Counted from the stretch's first letter, positions 33,182 to 42,377 are shown. The stretch is 64,000 nt of DNA from Arthrobacter sp. CAU 1506 (GCF_005047635.1 NZ_SUKC01000009.1:62001-126000); one strand, 5' to 3'. The notes: generated by a model not told the origin, from the letters alone. Numbers and translations: made by a program.

Positions 33182-34504
33182 ATGAGCACCAGCAACACAG
33201 CGGTCACCGCAGCGGCCCGGGGACGCAAAGCCACGGTCGGCGCGTTCGTCGGCACCGCCATTGAGTGGTATGACTTCTACATCTTCGGCACGGCGGCGGC
33301 CCTTGTTTTCGGCAGGCTGTTCTATCCGGATGCGGACCCGGCGACCGGACTGCTGGCTTCATTTGCCACGTTCTGGGTCGGGTTCCTGGCCCGGCCCATC
33401 GGCGGACTGGTCTTCGGCCACATCGGTGACCGTATCGGCCGCAAGAACACCCTGGTGATCACGCTGCTGCTGATGGGTATTGCAACCACCTGCATCGGCT
33501 TGCTGCCAACCTACGCCTCGATCGGTGTGGCGGCCCCGCTGTTGTTGGTCCTGCTGCGAGCAGTGCAAGGACTGGCTGTCGGCGGTGAATGGGGCGGCGC
33601 CGTGGTGCTCGCCACCGAGAGCGCTGCCAAGGGGCGCAAGGGAACCGCCGGGATGTGGGTGCAGCAGGGCTCTCCCGCGGGCGCTGTGCTGGCCAGTGTG
33701 ATGTTCTTGCTGGTCGGACGCCTACCCGAAGAAGCCTTCCTGGGGTGGGGGTGGCGGGTGCCGTTCCTGCTGTCGGCGGTGCTGGTCATTGTCGCCCTCG
33801 TGATCCGGGTGAAGCTCGAAGAGTCCGAGGAATTCACCCGCTCGAAGAAGGCCGATGCGGTCGTCAAAGTCCCTGTGGTTGAGGTCTTCCGCACGGCACG
33901 CGTCCAGGTGTTCCTTGGCATCGGCGCTTCGATTATGGGCATCTCCGCGGCCTACTTCAGCAACACCTTCGTGCTGTCCTGGACCACCACGGAACTTGAA
34001 GTACCCCGCCAAACCATGCTCAATGTCATGCTCGTCATCTCAATCCTGCAGTTCGCGTGGCAGCCGGTTGCTGCGTGGGTGTCCAGCCGGATTGGCCGCA
34101 CTCGCCTGATGATGGTGGCACTACTGGGCAATGTCGTGGTGGCAGTCCCGATGTTTCTGCTGATCATGACGCGGGATCCCGTGCTGATCGGGCTGGGCCT
34201 GAGCCTGTCAGTGATCACCGGGGCGTCGTACTACGCGATGTTGGCCGGGTTGCTGGCAGCGTCCTTCCCGGCGCCGCTGCGCTACACCGGCGTCTCGGTG
34301 GCGTACCAGGTGTGTTCATCGATCATCGGTGGGTCGACACCATTGGTGGCGCAGTGGTTGCTGAATCTCTCCGGCGGTTCGCCCTGGGCCGTCGTGGGCT
34401 ACTACATGGTGCTGCTGCTGGTCACTGCAGCTTGCGTGTTTGCCCTCTCGAAACGGACCCAGGCGGAGGATATTCCGGCTGCGGAGGCCATGGCCCGGGC
34501 GTGA
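33182..34504 (+). CDS. MFS transporter, metabolite:H+ symporter (MHS) family
   Basis: A 440-residue 12-helix importer. Family hallmarks: GAFVGTAIEWYDFYIFGTAAAL in helix 1 region (split), the loop GHIGDRIGRKNTL, and VGGEWGGAVVLATESA in helix 5. MHS members import organic acids such as shikimate, citrate, alpha-ketoglutarate, or betaine. It precedes an amidohydrolase gene by 53 bases and is probably the importer of that enzyme's substrate. Ribosome site GAGGA. Confidence 0.94.
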   Translation: MSTSNTAVTAAARGRKATVGAFVGTAIEWYDFYIFGTAAALVFGRLFYPDADPATGLLASFATFWVGFLARPIGGLVFGHIGDRIGRKNTLVITLLLMGIATTCIGLLPTYASIGVAAPLLLVLLRAVQGLAVGGEWGGAVVLATESAAKGRKGTAGMWVQQGSPAGAVLASVMFLLVGRLPEEAFLGWGWRVPFLLSAVLVIVALVIRVKLEESEEFTRSKKADAVVKVPVVEVFRTARVQVFLGIGASIMGISAAYFSNTFVLSWTTTELEVPRQTMLNVMLVISILQFAWQPVAAWVSSRIGRTRLMMVALLGNVVVAVPMFLLIMTRDPVLIGLGLSLSVITGASYYAMLAGLLAASFPAPLRYTGVSVAYQVCSSIIGGSTPLVAQWLLNLSGGSPWAVVGYYMVLLLVTAACVFALSKRTQAEDIPAAEAMARA

Positions 34505-34557
34505 ACACGGCCGCCTTCAATACCTATAGCACCTACGTCTGAAGAGGACTGACTTCT

Positions 34558-36201
34558 ATGCAGCTCGATGCAATTTTCGAGAACGGCCGATTCCGCACGT
34601 TAGATCCGCAGCGCCCCGCTGCGACCCGTATGGGTGTGTTCGGCGGAAGAATCGTGGGGTTTGATGCGGAACTGGAGGGCTGTACAGCCCTTGAGCGCTA
34701 CGATCTAGGCGGCGCGCACGCGGTGCCGGGCTTCAACGACGCGCACCAGCACCTGAGCATGCGGGGGCGTCGACTCCGGTCGTTGGATCTGCGCGCGCAC
34801 GTGGTGGGCAGCCTGGATGACCTGTACGCCGCCGTCGAGCTATTTGCCCGCGATCTGCCACCCGGAACGTGGATCAAAGGATCGGGATACGACCAGAACA
34901 AGATCGGCGCCCATCCCACGGCCGAGATGCTGGACAAGGTCTCGGCGGGCCACCCGGTCTGGCTTGAGCACGTTTCCGCGCACATGGGCGTGGCCAACTC
35001 CGAGGCTTTCCGGCTGGCCGGTTTCTCCGAAAGGTATGGAGTCCCCGACGTCGCGGGCGGTGCCGTAGAGCGCGACCCGTCGGGTCGGGCCGTCGGGCTG
35101 TTGCAGGAGACCGCACAGCGACTGGTCACGGACGCGTTTCGGCCCATAGGTACAGACGAAATCGTGGATTACATCAAGGCTGGCTCCGAGGTTGGTGTCT
35201 CGGAGGGCCTCACCAGCGCCACCGAACCCGGCATCGGGGCCATCGACCACATCGGCAACAGCACCATCGACTTGTACGCCTTCCAGCGGGCACGCGATGA
35301 AGGAGTACTCGACGTCCGGATGACGCTAATGCCGTACATCACCGTGCTGCGGGACATCGGCGCGTTGGAGGGGGAGTCGACGTGGCGCGGCCTGGACCTA
35401 GGCGTCCGGACGGGATTTGGCGACGACTACGTCCGCCTCGGGCCGACGAAGATTGCCACCGACGGTTCTTTGATCGGCCGATCGGCGTACATGTCCTGCT
35501 GCTACCACGACGACGGCGACAACCGCGGCTTCCTCCAGTTCGAAGAGGACGAGGTTCGGCTCCTGATCACTCAAGCGCACCGCGCTGGCTGGTCTGTCGC
35601 CGCCCATGCCATCGGTGATGCCGCTGTCGACGCAGCGCTGGATGCTTTCGAGATGGCCCAAGCCCAGTACCCCCGGCACGATCCTCGCCACCGGATAGAG
35701 CACTTTGCCGTGGCCAGCGACGCGCAGGTGGCCCGGCTGGTGGAGCTAGGGGTGACCGCAGTGCCTCAGGGGCGGTTCATTAGCGAACTCGGTGACGGCA
35801 TGATGCGGGCATTGGGTCCGAGCCGGTCGCTGCAGTGCTATCGGATGGGTTCGCTGATCGAGGCCGGAGCAGTCCTTCCCGGCAGCAGCGACTCTCCGGT
35901 CGTGCACGGCGCGCCTTTGTTGAATATCCACGACATGGTCAACCGGCTCACTGCCGACGGCGTGCCACTGGCACCGAACGAAGCCGTCACCCCGGCGCAG
36001 GCACTGGAAGCCTACACTGCGGGATCTGCCTACGCGGCTGGCGAAGAGAAGACGAAGGGCCGGCTGCAGCGGGGAATGTTGGCTGACTTTGCGGTGCTCT
36101 CGGACGACTTGTTGGCAGTGGACCCGGGGGCCATTAAGGATATGTCAGTGGGGGCCACCATCATCGGCGGCCGGGTGGTTTTCAACGACGGGGCGCTGTA
36201 G
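34558..36201 (+). CDS. Amidohydrolase (YtcJ-like)
   Basis: A 547-residue metal-dependent hydrolase of the amidohydrolase 3 family. Metal ligands: PGFNDAHQHL, the later AAHAIGDAAV and HRIEHF, and the final Asp in GSSDSPV. The composite beta-sandwich formed by both ends is present (RIVGFDAELEG, GMLADFAVLSDDLLAVDP). YtcJ relatives hydrolyse N-acyl or formamide bonds; the substrate here is unknown. Probably one operon with the MHS transporter under the divergent LysR. Confidence 0.92.
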   Translation: MQLDAIFENGRFRTLDPQRPAATRMGVFGGRIVGFDAELEGCTALERYDLGGAHAVPGFNDAHQHLSMRGRRLRSLDLRAHVVGSLDDLYAAVELFARDLPPGTWIKGSGYDQNKIGAHPTAEMLDKVSAGHPVWLEHVSAHMGVANSEAFRLAGFSERYGVPDVAGGAVERDPSGRAVGLLQETAQRLVTDAFRPIGTDEIVDYIKAGSEVGVSEGLTSATEPGIGAIDHIGNSTIDLYAFQRARDEGVLDVRMTLMPYITVLRDIGALEGESTWRGLDLGVRTGFGDDYVRLGPTKIATDGSLIGRSAYMSCCYHDDGDNRGFLQFEEDEVRLLITQAHRAGWSVAAHAIGDAAVDAALDAFEMAQAQYPRHDPRHRIEHFAVASDAQVARLVELGVTAVPQGRFISELGDGMMRALGPSRSLQCYRMGSLIEAGAVLPGSSDSPVVHGAPLLNIHDMVNRLTADGVPLAPNEAVTPAQALEAYTAGSAYAAGEEKTKGRLQRGMLADFAVLSDDLLAVDPGAIKDMSVGATIIGGRVVFNDGAL

Positions 36202-36242
36202 GCCCTGTCGATCGCCCGGTTTCAGCGTCAGCTCGACGGGAC

Positions 36243-36264
36243 AAACATCAAACGTCTAATGTTT
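36243..36264. promoter_or_regulatory. Candidate GntR operator over the -10 box
   Basis: A 22-base palindrome with 9 of 11 matching pairs (outer arms AAACAT/ATGTTT, centre ACGT). It contains the TAATGT -10 box (36257-36262), which is followed by six bases and the ATG of the MFS gene, so binding would block transcription. A GntR regulator is the next gene in the operon. Confidence 0.55.
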
Positions 36265-36268
36265 AGGG

Positions 36269-37666
36269 ATGACATTGGACCGGACCCAGACAGAATTTCC
36301 CGCGAGCGTGAAGGACGACGTCCGCGACGTCGCAGCGGTGGAGTTTGCTGACGCCCTGGTCCCGGAACTGCAGGTACCGGACGCGGCGCCTGAGCCCGCA
36401 CCGGCCAGGGACGCGGCACCTGAGCCGGCCATGGTTCAGAACGCAGTCCAGAAGCCGGCCCCTGAGCCGGCCCCCGAGCCGGTTTCGGCCGCCCGCCGCC
36501 GCTGGCTGACCGCGGCGGCGGTGGCCGCCGTCGTCCTGATCGGGCTGAACCTGCGGGCGGGTATTGCCAGTGCGGCGGCGCTGTTCCACGATCTGCAGCA
36601 GTTGTTGGGCTACGGCCCGCTGGTCGCGGCGCTGCTGCCTACCGTCCCGGTGCTGTGCTTTGCTCTGGCCGGCGCGGCGACCGCCTGGCTGAGCAGCCGG
36701 ATGGGGTTGGAACGGGCCATCGCGCTGGCGCTGGCGCTGTTGGCCGCAGGACTGGGGCTGCGCGGCGTGGAGTCGGTCGGCTTCCTGCTGGCGGGCACGG
36801 TGGTGTCCATGTCGGGGCTGGCGGTCTGCAACGTGGCGATGCCGACGTTCATCCGCAAGTACTTCGCGCACCGGCCGTCGACGATGACCGGCGCCTACAC
36901 CATCTCCATGTCCGTGGGAGCAACGGTGGCCGCCGCCATCAGCGTGCCGCTGGCCCTGCAGTTGGAGTCACCGCTGCTCGGCCTGGCCGCGTGGGCGCTG
37001 CTGGCCGTCGTCGGACTGGCCGTCTTCCTGCCGATGACGTTTGTTGGCCGGCGCCGCCCGGCTGCCGGCACCCGCTCCCACCTGTCGCCGTGGCCGCTGC
37101 TGCGCACGCGCAAAGGTTTGTTGCTCACCGGGTTGTTCACCATCCAGGCCCTGCTGGTGTACACGGTGATGGGTTGGTTCCCGTACATCCTGATCTCCCG
37201 TGGGATGTCCTCGGCGGCGGCGGGGCAGACGCTGGCGCTGGTCCAGGTGGTCTCCATTCCGGCTGTCGTCCTGCTGCTGGCGATGGCGGCCCGGTCCGGC
37301 CTGCTGCGGCGGGCCTTCATGCTCACCTGCGCGGCCTCGCTGGCCGGCTATCTTGCCCTGCTGGTGCTGCCCGCGGAGCTGGCCGTGGTCCCGGCCATCC
37401 TGATCGGATTGGGATTCGGTGTCTTCCCGCTGCTGATGCTGGTGATCAGCCGCACCGGTTCCGACGCCGCCGAGACCACCGCGCTCTCCACGCTGGCCCA
37501 GTCTGTGGGCTACCTCTTCGCTGCGCTCGGCCCGTTCGGGTTGGGCCTGCTGCACGATGCCCTGGCTAGCTGGACCGTTCCACTGGTGCTGCTGGTGGCC
37601 GGCGCGGTGCTGCAGTTGCTGCTGGCGTACGGCGTGAGTTCCCTGGTGCGGGAGGGGCGGAAATGA
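36269..37666 (+). CDS. MFS transporter, CynX/NimT family
   Basis: A 465-residue transporter. Residues 75-465 hold 12 membrane helices with the CynX/NimT signature NLRAGIASAAALFHDLQQLLGYG and NVAMPTFIRKYF; members export or import cyanate, nitroimidazoles or related anions. The first 75 residues are a Pro/Glu/Ala-rich cytoplasmic extension with repeated PEPA motifs, unusual for the family. A TAATGT box six bases before the ATG suggests a leaderless mRNA. Coupled by ATGA overlap to the GntR gene. Confidence 0.92.
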   Translation: MTLDRTQTEFPASVKDDVRDVAAVEFADALVPELQVPDAAPEPAPARDAAPEPAMVQNAVQKPAPEPAPEPVSAARRRWLTAAAVAAVVLIGLNLRAGIASAAALFHDLQQLLGYGPLVAALLPTVPVLCFALAGAATAWLSSRMGLERAIALALALLAAGLGLRGVESVGFLLAGTVVSMSGLAVCNVAMPTFIRKYFAHRPSTMTGAYTISMSVGATVAAAISVPLALQLESPLLGLAAWALLAVVGLAVFLPMTFVGRRRPAAGTRSHLSPWPLLRTRKGLLLTGLFTIQALLVYTVMGWFPYILISRGMSSAAAGQTLALVQVVSIPAVVLLLAMAARSGLLRRAFMLTCAASLAGYLALLVLPAELAVVPAILIGLGFGVFPLLMLVISRTGSDAAETTALSTLAQSVGYLFAALGPFGLGLLHDALASWTVPLVLLVAGAVLQLLLAYGVSSLVREGRK

Positions 37667-38475
37667 CCGCGGCTTCAGGGCAGGGCCCCTTGCACCGGCC
37701 GCCGCTGGCGGAAGAAGTCACCGCCCGGCTGCGCGAGTCCATCGCGGCGGGGCAATGGCCGCTGGGTGGACGGATCCCACCGGAGCCGGAACTGATGTCC
37801 AGCCTGGGCGTCTCCCGCGGCACATTGCGCGAGGCGGTCAAGGCCCTGGCCCACGCCGGCATGTTGGAGGTGCGCCGCGGCGACGGCACCTATGTGCGCG
37901 CCACCAGCGAGATCAGCGGCACCGCACGCCGTGCCTACCGCGAGTACGACGACGAGGATGTACTGCAGGTGCGGTTCGCCCTGGACACCCAGGCCGCCCG
38001 GCTGGCGGCACAAGCGGTGCAGGCGGCGCAGGAAGCACCCACGGCGCAGCCGGAACACACAGCGCAGCCGGAGCACACAGCGCAGCCGGAGCAATCGGAA
38101 CAGACCGCCGCCCTAGAGACTCCTGCTCCGAACAACGGTCCGGTAGCGGCGATGCGCGGCATGCTTGCCCGGCGCCGGGAGGCGTGGGCCGAGCAGGATC
38201 TGGAGGGCTGGATCGCCGCTGACTGGGCCTTTCACCAGGCGGTGGCCGTGGCCTCCGGAAATCCGCTGCTGCATGAGCTGTATTCCACTTTTGGCGACGT
38301 GTTCCACGGGGCAAAGATGGCCCAGCGTTTGCGCGACGGCTTTGACGGGTGCCTGCGCGCCGGCCATGAGGACCTCGCGGATGCCATTGAAGCGGGCGAC
38401 GCCGAGGCTGCGGCGCAGACGGTCATCGCCAACTTGCAGTACTGCTTGGCCTGGATGCCGCCGCGCACGCCATAG
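37663..38475 (+). CDS. GntR-family regulator (FadR/FCD type) with repeat insert
   Basis: A 270-residue regulator. The winged helix spans residues 10-75 (VTARLRESIAAGQWPLGGRIP, SLGVSRGTLREAVKALAHAGML). The FCD effector domain starts at VLQVRFALDTQAARLAAQ and resumes with WIAADWAFHQAVAVASGNPLL. Between them, where the family has a short helix, lies a low-complexity stretch of about 40 residues including TAQPEH, TAQPEH, TAQPEQ. The start overlaps the transporter stop, so it probably regulates this operon through the palindrome at 36243-36264. Confidence 0.92.
   Translation: MTAASGQGPLHRPPLAEEVTARLRESIAAGQWPLGGRIPPEPELMSSLGVSRGTLREAVKALAHAGMLEVRRGDGTYVRATSEISGTARRAYREYDDEDVLQVRFALDTQAARLAAQAVQAAQEAPTAQPEHTAQPEHTAQPEQSEQTAALETPAPNNGPVAAMRGMLARRREAWAEQDLEGWIAADWAFHQAVAVASGNPLLHELYSTFGDVFHGAKMAQRLRDGFDGCLRAGHEDLADAIEAGDAEAAAQTVIANLQYCLAWMPPRTP
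38044..38097 (+). repeat. 18-bp in-frame tandem repeat, three units
   Basis: Units at 38044-38061, 38062-38079 and 38080-38097 encode AQPEHT-type hexapeptides within the effector domain of the GntR gene. Confidence 0.95.
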
Positions 38476-38653
38476 GTCCGCGCGGCAGGCAACTCGGGTC
38501 TCCACGCCCGTGGCGCAACGGCTGGCGGAGCGCCATGGGGGAGCCCACAACCAGCCACCGGTGGGGCTTGTGGCACGATCGCGCGCGGCCGGGGTACCTT
38601 GAATCACGAACCCCGGAATGTACGGGACGTGAGGGAACGAGGAAAAGCTGGCG

Positions 38654-39586
38654 ATGTCCACTTCGACGAAACCGTCCGGAAGCACGCGCAAGACGTGGCT
38701 GAAGATCACCGCGGCAGTAGCGGGCGCCGTCGTCGTGCTGTTGCTGGTGGTGTTGCTGGCTAAATGGCTGCGGACCCTGCCGGGCGTGCAGGAGTTCCTG
38801 GTCACGTACCCGGGCACCTCTGAACTGCCCGAGTCGGCCCCGGTGGGGCTGCCGGCCTGGCTGGGCTGGCAGCATTTCCTCAACTTCTTCTTCCTGGTGC
38901 TGATCATCCGCACCGGGCTGCAGGTGCGCACCGGCACGCGCTCGCCGGCCTACTGGACGCGCAACAACCAGGGTCTGGTCAAGACCAAGAACAAGCCCAC
39001 CAAAATCACGCTGAATCTTTGGTTCCACCTGACGCTGGATGCGCTGTGGGTGCTCAACGGCATCGTGTTCATGGTGCTGATCTTCGCCACCGGGCACTGG
39101 ATGCGGATTGTGCCCACCAGTTGGGACGTTTTCCCGAATGCGCTGTCCACCGCCCTGCAGTACGCCTCACTCGACTGGCCGCTGGAAAACGGCTGGGTGA
39201 ACTACAACGCCCTGCAGTTGCTGAGCTACTTCGCCACCGTCTTCATCGCTGCGCCGCTGGCCATCATTTCCGGCCTGCGCACCTCGGCCGCCTGGCCCAA
39301 GAAGGCCGCGGTAAACAAGTACTTCCCGATTGAGGCTGCCCGGGCCATCCACTTCCCGGTGATGGTGTACTTCGTCGCCTTCGTCGTGGTGCACGTGACG
39401 CTGGTGCTGGCCACCGGCGCCCTGCGCAACCTCAACCACATGTATGCAGCAACGGACGACGGCGGTTGGGCCGGCTTCTGGATCTTCGCCGCCTCGCTCG
39501 CGGTGACGGTTGCGGCGTGGTTCCTGGCCCGGCCGATCTTCCTGCGGCCGATCGCCTCGCTGACCGGAAAGGTCACCTCCCGCTGA
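38654..39586 (+). CDS. Cytochrome b/b6 domain membrane protein
   Basis: A 310-residue protein with an N-terminal membrane anchor (about 17-40) and four more helices. Candidate heme-ligand His residues sit in GWQHFLNFFF, LWFHLTLDALW, RAIHFPVMVYF and VVVHVTLVLATG, as in the Ni-Fe hydrogenase/cytochrome b561-like family. Such proteins usually pair with a molybdopterin oxidoreductase, but none is adjacent. GAGGAAAAG precedes the ATG. It probably shuttles electrons between quinone and an unidentified periplasmic enzyme. Confidence 0.88.
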   Translation: MSTSTKPSGSTRKTWLKITAAVAGAVVVLLLVVLLAKWLRTLPGVQEFLVTYPGTSELPESAPVGLPAWLGWQHFLNFFFLVLIIRTGLQVRTGTRSPAYWTRNNQGLVKTKNKPTKITLNLWFHLTLDALWVLNGIVFMVLIFATGHWMRIVPTSWDVFPNALSTALQYASLDWPLENGWVNYNALQLLSYFATVFIAAPLAIISGLRTSAAWPKKAAVNKYFPIEAARAIHFPVMVYFVAFVVVHVTLVLATGALRNLNHMYAATDDGGWAGFWIFAASLAVTVAAWFLARPIFLRPIASLTGKVTSR

Positions 39587-39729
39587 CCACGGACGTCACC
39601 TCGCGCTGACTTTCCAAGCCGCCTCCGGCTGGGCAGCGGCGTCACTTCCGAAGGACGCGCGGTCGGTCCTCTGCCGACCGCGACACGCTGCAGCCCGCGC
39701 GAGTGGCGGGTGCCGCGGCTTCGCGCGGC

Positions 39730-39735
39730 TACACT
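39730..39735 (+). promoter_or_regulatory. -10 box (TACACT) of a leaderless gene
   Basis: TACACT is followed by seven bases and the GTG at 39743, and decides that start over the ATG at 39710. Confidence 0.5.
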
Positions 39736-39742
39736 GCTCCTC

Positions 39743-40120
39743 GTGATCACTGTTGCGGCCGTTGCCGCGTGCTGCGTCCTCGCCCTGCTGGCCGTCTTCC
39801 AGATCCTGCTTGCCGCGGGCCTGCCGCTGGGCCGGTTCGCCTGGGGAGGCAGCCACCGCGTGCTGCCGGCCAAGTTCCGCATCGGCAGCGTGGTCTCCGT
39901 CATCCTCTATGCCCTCTTTGCGGTCATCCTCCTGGATCGGGCGCAGATAGTGGAGGCGCTGCCGGAGACTCTGTCCTCGGTGCTGATCTGGGTCTGGACG
40001 GCTTACCTGTTTGTGGGCGTGCTGATGAACGCCATCTCGCGCAGCAAGCCAGAGCGGTGGACCATGACGCCCGTCGCCTTGGTGCTGGGCGTGCTCAGCC
40101 TGGCGGTTGCCCTCAGCTGA
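39743..40120 (+). CDS. Small integral membrane protein
   Basis: A 125-residue protein with four predicted membrane helices (VITVAAVAACCVLALLAVF; RIGSVVSVILYALFAVILL; TLSSVLIWVWTAYLFVGVL; MTPVALVLGVLSLAVALS) and a short loop GGSHRVLPAKFR. No characterised family was recognised; similar four-helix proteins are frequent in Arthrobacter relatives (from memory). The GTG start is favoured by the -10 box at 39730-39735. Confidence 0.75.
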   Translation: MITVAAVAACCVLALLAVFQILLAAGLPLGRFAWGGSHRVLPAKFRIGSVVSVILYALFAVILLDRAQIVEALPETLSSVLIWVWTAYLFVGVLMNAISRSKPERWTMTPVALVLGVLSLAVALS

Positions 40121-40221
40121 CGGGCTCGCTCCGGACCGTACACGGGAGAGACAAAATCGGGGCTTGCCCCGCGCGCAACGCAGGCTCACGATTGGTTCAC
40201 CACGCCAATCGGGAGGCAGCC

Positions 40222-41238
40222 ATGCAGGTCCGTTTCCGCCGCGCACTGATGGTCCTTGCGGTGATGGCGGCTGTCCCGGCCGCCCTTGCCGGCGGCGTGG
40301 TCCTCTGGCTGCGCTTCAGCCCCCGGCCGCTGGCGGTGTTGCTTCGGGTATTGGCCGAGCGGGATGGCCGGCGCACCGCCCACGCCATGACCCGCCATGT
40401 GCCGGACGGCGTCAGCGAAATCCTGGACCAGCAGTACCTCAGCAACCATGGCCACACCTACTTGGACGTGTTCTTCCCGGACGAGGCCGCGCGGGACTCG
40501 CTACGCTTGCCCACGATCGTTTGGATCCACGGCGGAGCCTGGATCTCCGGCACCAAGGACGACGTCGCCAATTACCTCCGGATCCTGGCCTCCTATGGCT
40601 TCACCACGGTGGGCGTGGACTATTCGCTGGCGCACAAGCGGCGCTACCCGGCGCCGGTGCGCCAGAGCGCCGCGGCCCTGCGCTATCTGGAGCACAATGC
40701 CGAGCGGCTGCACATCGATACCGAGCGGGTGGTGCTCGCCGGGGACTCGGCCGGGGCTCAGATCGCGGCGCAGTTGGCGCTGGTGGTCTCAGACCCGAAG
40801 TACGCCACCAAGCTGGGCATCGCCTCGCCGACGACTCCAGACCGGCTGCGCGCGGTGCTGTTGCATTGCGGCGCCTATGACCTGTCGCTGGCGGGGGCGG
40901 ACCAAGCCGGGAACCAGAACTACCTGCGCACCGTGCTGTGGTCCTACACCGGGGCCAAGGATTACCTGGAGCGGCCGTACATTGCCCTGGCCTCCGTGGC
41001 CCGGCATGTGGGCGGCAACTTCCCGCCGGCGTTTGTCGCCGCGGGCAATACCGACCCGCTGCTGCCGCACTCACTGGCGCTGGTCAAGGCGCTCCAGAAG
41101 AACGGCACTCCGGTCGAGGAATTCTTCCCGCAAACAACTGCCGGGCTGGGGCACCAGTTCCAGTTCAACCTGGATCTGGAGGCGGCCTGGCGGGCGCTGG
41201 AGCGCAGCGTGCAATTCCTCCGCCAGTACACGGCTTGA
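40222..41238 (+). CDS. Alpha/beta hydrolase (esterase, HSL/BD-FAE type)
   Basis: A 338-residue esterase-like protein with an N-terminal signal anchor (about 6-33, ALMVLAVMAAVPAALAGGVV). The oxyanion motif is IHGGAW, the nucleophile elbow is GDSAGAQ, the acid is likely in NTDPLLP and the His in GLGHQFQF. It probably acts outside the membrane on an ester or lipid. ATG 40222 has GGGAGG at the right distance; the longer upstream frame overlaps the previous gene. Confidence 0.93.
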   Translation: MQVRFRRALMVLAVMAAVPAALAGGVVLWLRFSPRPLAVLLRVLAERDGRRTAHAMTRHVPDGVSEILDQQYLSNHGHTYLDVFFPDEAARDSLRLPTIVWIHGGAWISGTKDDVANYLRILASYGFTTVGVDYSLAHKRRYPAPVRQSAAALRYLEHNAERLHIDTERVVLAGDSAGAQIAAQLALVVSDPKYATKLGIASPTTPDRLRAVLLHCGAYDLSLAGADQAGNQNYLRTVLWSYTGAKDYLERPYIALASVARHVGGNFPPAFVAAGNTDPLLPHSLALVKALQKNGTPVEEFFPQTTAGLGHQFQFNLDLEAAWRALERSVQFLRQYTA

Positions 41239-41252
41239 GTGTTTGCGCCCCG

Positions 41253-42248
41253 CTAGGCGGCGGCGAACTCCTCCGTGTCCACGTCCGCTTGGGCGGCCGT
41301 GTTGTAGCGGGGCCCGTGGACGGTGCCCTGGTTGATCAGCGCCTCCAGCCGCTGCAGCACGGCGGCCTCCAGCGCCACCTCCGCGGCGGCCAGGTCCTCG
41401 TCCAAGTGGGCGGTGCTCCGGGTGCCGGGCAGCGCGATGACATGCTCGCCGCGGGAGATCACCCAGGCGAGGGCAAGCTGGGCAGGTGAGCAGCCGGCGT
41501 CGTCCGCGATGGAACGGAATCCATCAAGCAGCGCCAGATTCTGCGGGTAGTTCTCCGGCAGGAAGCGCGGCATGCCGCGGCGGATGTCCTTCTCCGGCAG
41601 CGCCGATGGGTCACCCAGGGTGCCGGTGAGGAACCCGCGCGCCAGTGGGCTGAAGGCGACGAAGGCCGTGCCAAGCTCCGCGCAAGCGGCCAGCGTGCCC
41701 AATTCGGGGTTGCGCGTCCAGAGCGAGTATTCGGTCTGCAGGGCGGCGATCGGATGCACCGCATGCGCCCGGCGCAGGGTTGCGGCGGAGACTTCGGACA
41801 GGCCGATTGCACCGATCTTTCCGGCGGTAACCAGCTCGGCCAGCGCGCCGACCGACTCCTCGATCGGGATGGTCTTGTCCCAGCGGTGCAGATAGTAGAG
41901 GTCAATGTGGTCGGTGCGCAGCCGTTGCAGCGCCGCGTCGCAGGTAGCCTTGAGCGTTTCCGGGCGTCCGTCGATGACCCGCCGGCCGTCCACGCTGGTC
42001 ATGCCGCATTTGCTGGCCAGGAAATACTCGTCCCGCCGCGGGCCCAGCACCTCACCGACCAGTTGCTCGTTCGCGGCGGCACCGTAGAGCGCGGCGGTGT
42101 CAAAGTGCCGCACACCCGAGTCCAGTGCATGCAGCAGAAGTTTTGCCGCGTCCGCGCGGGTTGGCGGTACCCCGTAGGCGTGGCTGAGGTTCATGCAGCC
42201 CAGCCCAATGCTGCCGACGTCCAGCGTGCCGATGGTTCGCGTAGTCAT
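41253..42248 (-). CDS. Aldo/keto reductase
   Basis: A 331-residue NADPH-dependent carbonyl reductase of the YajO/tas-like group. Catalytic tetrad: Asp and Tyr in FDTAALYG, Lys in ASKCGM, His in YLHRWD; the NADPH loop is LPGTRSTAHLDEDL. A TAACGT box lies six bases before the ATG and no Shine-Dalgarno is present, so it is probably leaderless. Substrate unknown. Confidence 0.94.
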   Translation of the reverse strand: MTTRTIGTLDVGSIGLGCMNLSHAYGVPPTRADAAKLLLHALDSGVRHFDTAALYGAAANEQLVGEVLGPRRDEYFLASKCGMTSVDGRRVIDGRPETLKATCDAALQRLRTDHIDLYYLHRWDKTIPIEESVGALAELVTAGKIGAIGLSEVSAATLRRAHAVHPIAALQTEYSLWTRNPELGTLAACAELGTAFVAFSPLARGFLTGTLGDPSALPEKDIRRGMPRFLPENYPQNLALLDGFRSIADDAGCSPAQLALAWVISRGEHVIALPGTRSTAHLDEDLAAAEVALEAAVLQRLEALINQGTVHGPRYNTAAQADVDTEEFAAA

Positions 42249-42254
42249 GCTTTT

Positions 42255-42260
42255 ACGTTA
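42255..42260 (-). promoter_or_regulatory. -10 box (TAACGT) of a leaderless gene
   Basis: On the minus strand TAACGT is followed by six bases and the ATG at 42248. Confidence 0.5.
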
Positions 42261-42377
42261 CACAGCCGCACCGGCTGCCGCCGTCCAGCAAGCCGCGAGA
42301 CGGGCATTCCGCCGGCCGCCGGACGGGCATCCAGCCGGCAGCTCCGGCCTGCTCCGGCCTGCGCCAACCTGCTCCGG

